Assembly: GCA_905221605.1 (NCBI GenBank)
Contig: CAJNDS010000047.1
Coordinates: forward strand, 62,001 to 126,000
DNA: 64,000 nucleotides
Source of the DNA: Symbiodinium natans
Taxonomy: Eukaryota; Sar; Dinophyceae; Suessiales; Symbiodiniaceae
Direction: 5' to 3'
The notes below the pieces were generated by a model that had not been told where the DNA came from, ran no database searches, and saw nothing but the letters and a program-made list of their open reading frames with translations. A program made the translations under genes and the position numbers. Position 1 is the first letter of the stretch, and the number at the start of each line of letters is the position of its first letter. Below are positions 62,996 through 64,000 of this stretch, piece after piece.

Positions 62996-63020
62996 ATTAT
63001 ATCTAAAGTTAGATTTAGAT
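62996..63020 (-). terminator. Small hairpin between genes
   Basis: ATCTAA (63,001-63,006) pairs with TTAGAT either at 63,009-63,014 or 63,015-63,020; weaker than the other junction hairpins. The stop codon of the 106-aa gene lies in it. Confidence 0.45.
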
Positions 63021-63335
63021 TATTTCCTTCATTATTGTTTTAAGTTCATTTTGGCGCTTCTCTAGTTCCTCTTTTGTTCTCACTGGCATCATCGGACGCT
63101 CTAACTGCCTGTTGATGTCATCTAATTCACCTTGATATAATGCCTTCTTCTGATGCTTAACCCAATCGTTTCTTAAAGCAATGTTTTTACCTCTGTTCTC
63201 GGCTTCTTCTACTCTTAACTTTAAATCTTCTAAATATTTTTTATGTGACGCAACGCCGAATATATCACTTACATCGTAATATTGTTGAACCTGTGGCATT
63301 CTTTTAAATTCAGGTTTACTTTTAAACATACTCAT
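63015..63335 (-). CDS. Charged coiled-coil protein, 106 aa
   Basis: N-terminal segment MSMFKSKPEFKRMPQVQQYYD with an aromatic/IFGV patch (about 26-31), then nearly continuous heptad-like helix (about 34-105) rich in Lys, Glu, Arg and Leu with one Trp (TGG). No known domain. Either Met1 or Met3 could be the start. It overlaps the junction palindrome at its 5' end. Possibly a structural or scaffold protein of the element; that is inference from company only. Confidence 0.65.
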   Translation of the reverse strand: MSMFKSKPEFKRMPQVQQYYDVSDIFGVASHKKYLEDLKLRVEEAENRGKNIALRNDWVKHQKKALYQGELDDINRQLERPMMPVRTKEELEKRQNELKTIMKEII

Positions 63336-63371
63336 TATTAATAATATTAGATTCTAAACATTATTAATAAT
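63334..63371 (-). terminator. Palindrome pair between first gene and 106-aa gene
   Basis: ATTATTAATAAT at 63,334-63,345 and 63,360-63,371, identical self-complementary 12-mers 14 bp apart. The left copy touches the ATG of the 106-aa gene and the right copy touches the TAA of the upstream gene. Confidence 0.72.
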
Positions 63372-64000
63372 TAAAACATTTTTGATTTAAAGCTGTTAAT
63401 CTTTTGTATGTGTTCCTCTCTTTTTGCTCTTCGTATTTCATTATATGATGCTTCTAATAATTCTCTTGCTGTTAGTTGCTTTGGTTGTTCTTCCATTCTA
63501 ACGGGCTTTGCTTTTGTTTTAACTTCAATAGGCTCAGAATGTTGAACGACGCGCGTCAGAGCCTCGCGAGCATTCGCGACTTCGTTTTTAGTTTCCGCTA
63601 CGTCAAAGTCTCCTCATCTCCATTGGACGCTTCCTTGATGATTGCGTCGTGCATCTTGTTCTTTGCATGAGCCACCGCTTCGTTTACATAATCCCGGACC
63701 TGAACCATCAGCTTCATGTTATCGTGCCACTCCACGATTTTTTCCAACTTCTTGGAGGTGTTTGCCTTGTTGGTCTTCATGTACTCCTTGATTTCGCGGA
63801 GTTTCTCAACTGACGCCTCATCAAGGAGTGAAGAAAACGATAACTCTTTTGCTTCGGTTGCCGTCTTTGCAAAGCGGATGCCCTTGATGAAGGATGCTTC
63901 ACTCATATCGGCGACATCTTTTTTGCACTTGAGAATGCTTTTCTTCACCTTGCCGAACGCCATGGCGAAGACAGGAAGGGTGAGCGCAAGAACTAACAAA
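63371..64000 (-). CDS. Partial gene, frameshifted, with host-like upstream portion
   Basis: Open from the window edge to TAG 63,600-63,598, then in another frame from about 63,612 to TAA 63,373-63,371 (DFDVAETKNEVANAREAL ... INSFKSKMF). One missing or extra base in GATGAGGAGACTTTG would join them. Upstream residues include a hydrophobic LVLALTLPVFA stretch (possible signal peptide starting beyond the window) or a start at ATG 63,963-63,961 in a strong GCCATGGCG context. The body is Lys/Glu/Ala helical with one Trp. Codons are GC-richer before about 63,530 and strongly A+T-rich after it. No domain recognised. Confidence 0.5.

Larger units (their letters stand above)
58333..64000 (-). mobile_element. 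Integrated Polinton-like/virophage-like element, left part
   Basis: Everything from 58,333 onward is compact, mostly A+T-rich and transcribed leftward, with gaps of 12-110 bp between most genes, shared upstream and downstream motifs, and no telomeric repeats. A retroviral-type integrase (59,839-60,768), a small zinc-finger protein and disordered, virion-like small proteins fit the Polinton-like virus/virophage/Maverick group. Capsid, packaging ATPase, protease and polymerase genes are not in the window, so assignment rests mainly on the integrase and layout. The right end is not reached, so terminal repeats and target duplication cannot be tested. Nonsense and frameshift changes suggest an inactivated copy unless they are sequencing errors or recoding. 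Confidence 0.7.

Noticed and set aside
58333..64000. Organelle DNA insertion (nuclear mitochondrial or plastid segment), considered because of A+T richness and in-frame TGA
   Set aside because: Integrase, zinc-finger and disordered proteins are not organelle genes, and no rRNA, tRNA or respiratory or photosynthetic gene is present.
58333..64000. Bacterial contamination or a tailed-phage segment
   Set aside because: No Shine-Dalgarno-like pattern upstream of starts, TATA-like and hairpin signals of eukaryotic-virus type, and a Polinton-type integrase.

Overview
The window has two very different parts. Positions 1 to about 58,330 are nuclear DNA of a eukaryote with plant/alga-type telomere repeats. 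The segment is almost gene-free. It is a mosaic of short unique pieces (mostly 50-300 bp) separated by interstitial arrays of TTTAGGG (listed as strand +) or CCCTAAA (strand -) and degenerate versions of them, in both orientations with no consistent polarity. TTTAGGG telomeres occur in land plants, many green algae, dinoflagellates, chromerids, cryptophytes and others. My best guess is an alga, perhaps a dinoflagellate, because the one convincing host gene has moderately GC-rich codons and an intron whose donor is probably not GT. The sequence alone does not prove this.

Host layout: 1-17,066 is telomere-repeat mosaic with small dispersed elements. 17,067-20,387 is the only gene-like block: a minus-strand ankyrin-repeat gene with two recognisable exons (20,387-19,862 and 19,735-18,652) and possible further exons around 18,057-17,560. 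20,600-58,330 is mosaic again, carrying at least six families of short dispersed inverted-repeat (MITE-like) elements, an inverted array of 13 hairpin units (32,548-33,203), minisatellites, simple repeats and a C4A4-like tract (55,050-55,395). Several telomeric arrays sit inside, or at the exact ends of, these small elements. This shows they were inserted into, or grew within, older sequence, so this is not simply a chromosome end.

The second part, from about 58,333 to the window end, is sharply A+T-rich and compact, with all genes on the minus strand. I read it as the left part of an integrated Polinton-like virus, virophage-like or related element. In transcription order (64,000 to 58,333) it holds: a partial, frameshifted gene whose upstream portion has host-like composition; a 106-aa coiled-coil protein; a decayed gene with one TAA and two frameshifts; a 61-aa basic/Ala-rich protein; a 268-aa disordered protein; a 79-aa zinc-finger protein; a retroviral-type (rve) integrase with two in-frame TGA codons; and two Cys-containing proteins of 198 and 234 aa. 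Most gene junctions carry strong A+T palindromes or hairpins, often as a pair of identical 10-12 bp palindromes. Three genes share an upstream motif around ACTTAAAAGG. All genes whose end is visible end in TAA, and both TGAs in the integrase fall where Trp is plausible. UGA=Trp decoding is therefore an alternative to simple decay. No capsid, ATPase, polymerase or protease gene is visible; they would lie beyond 64,000 if the element is complete.
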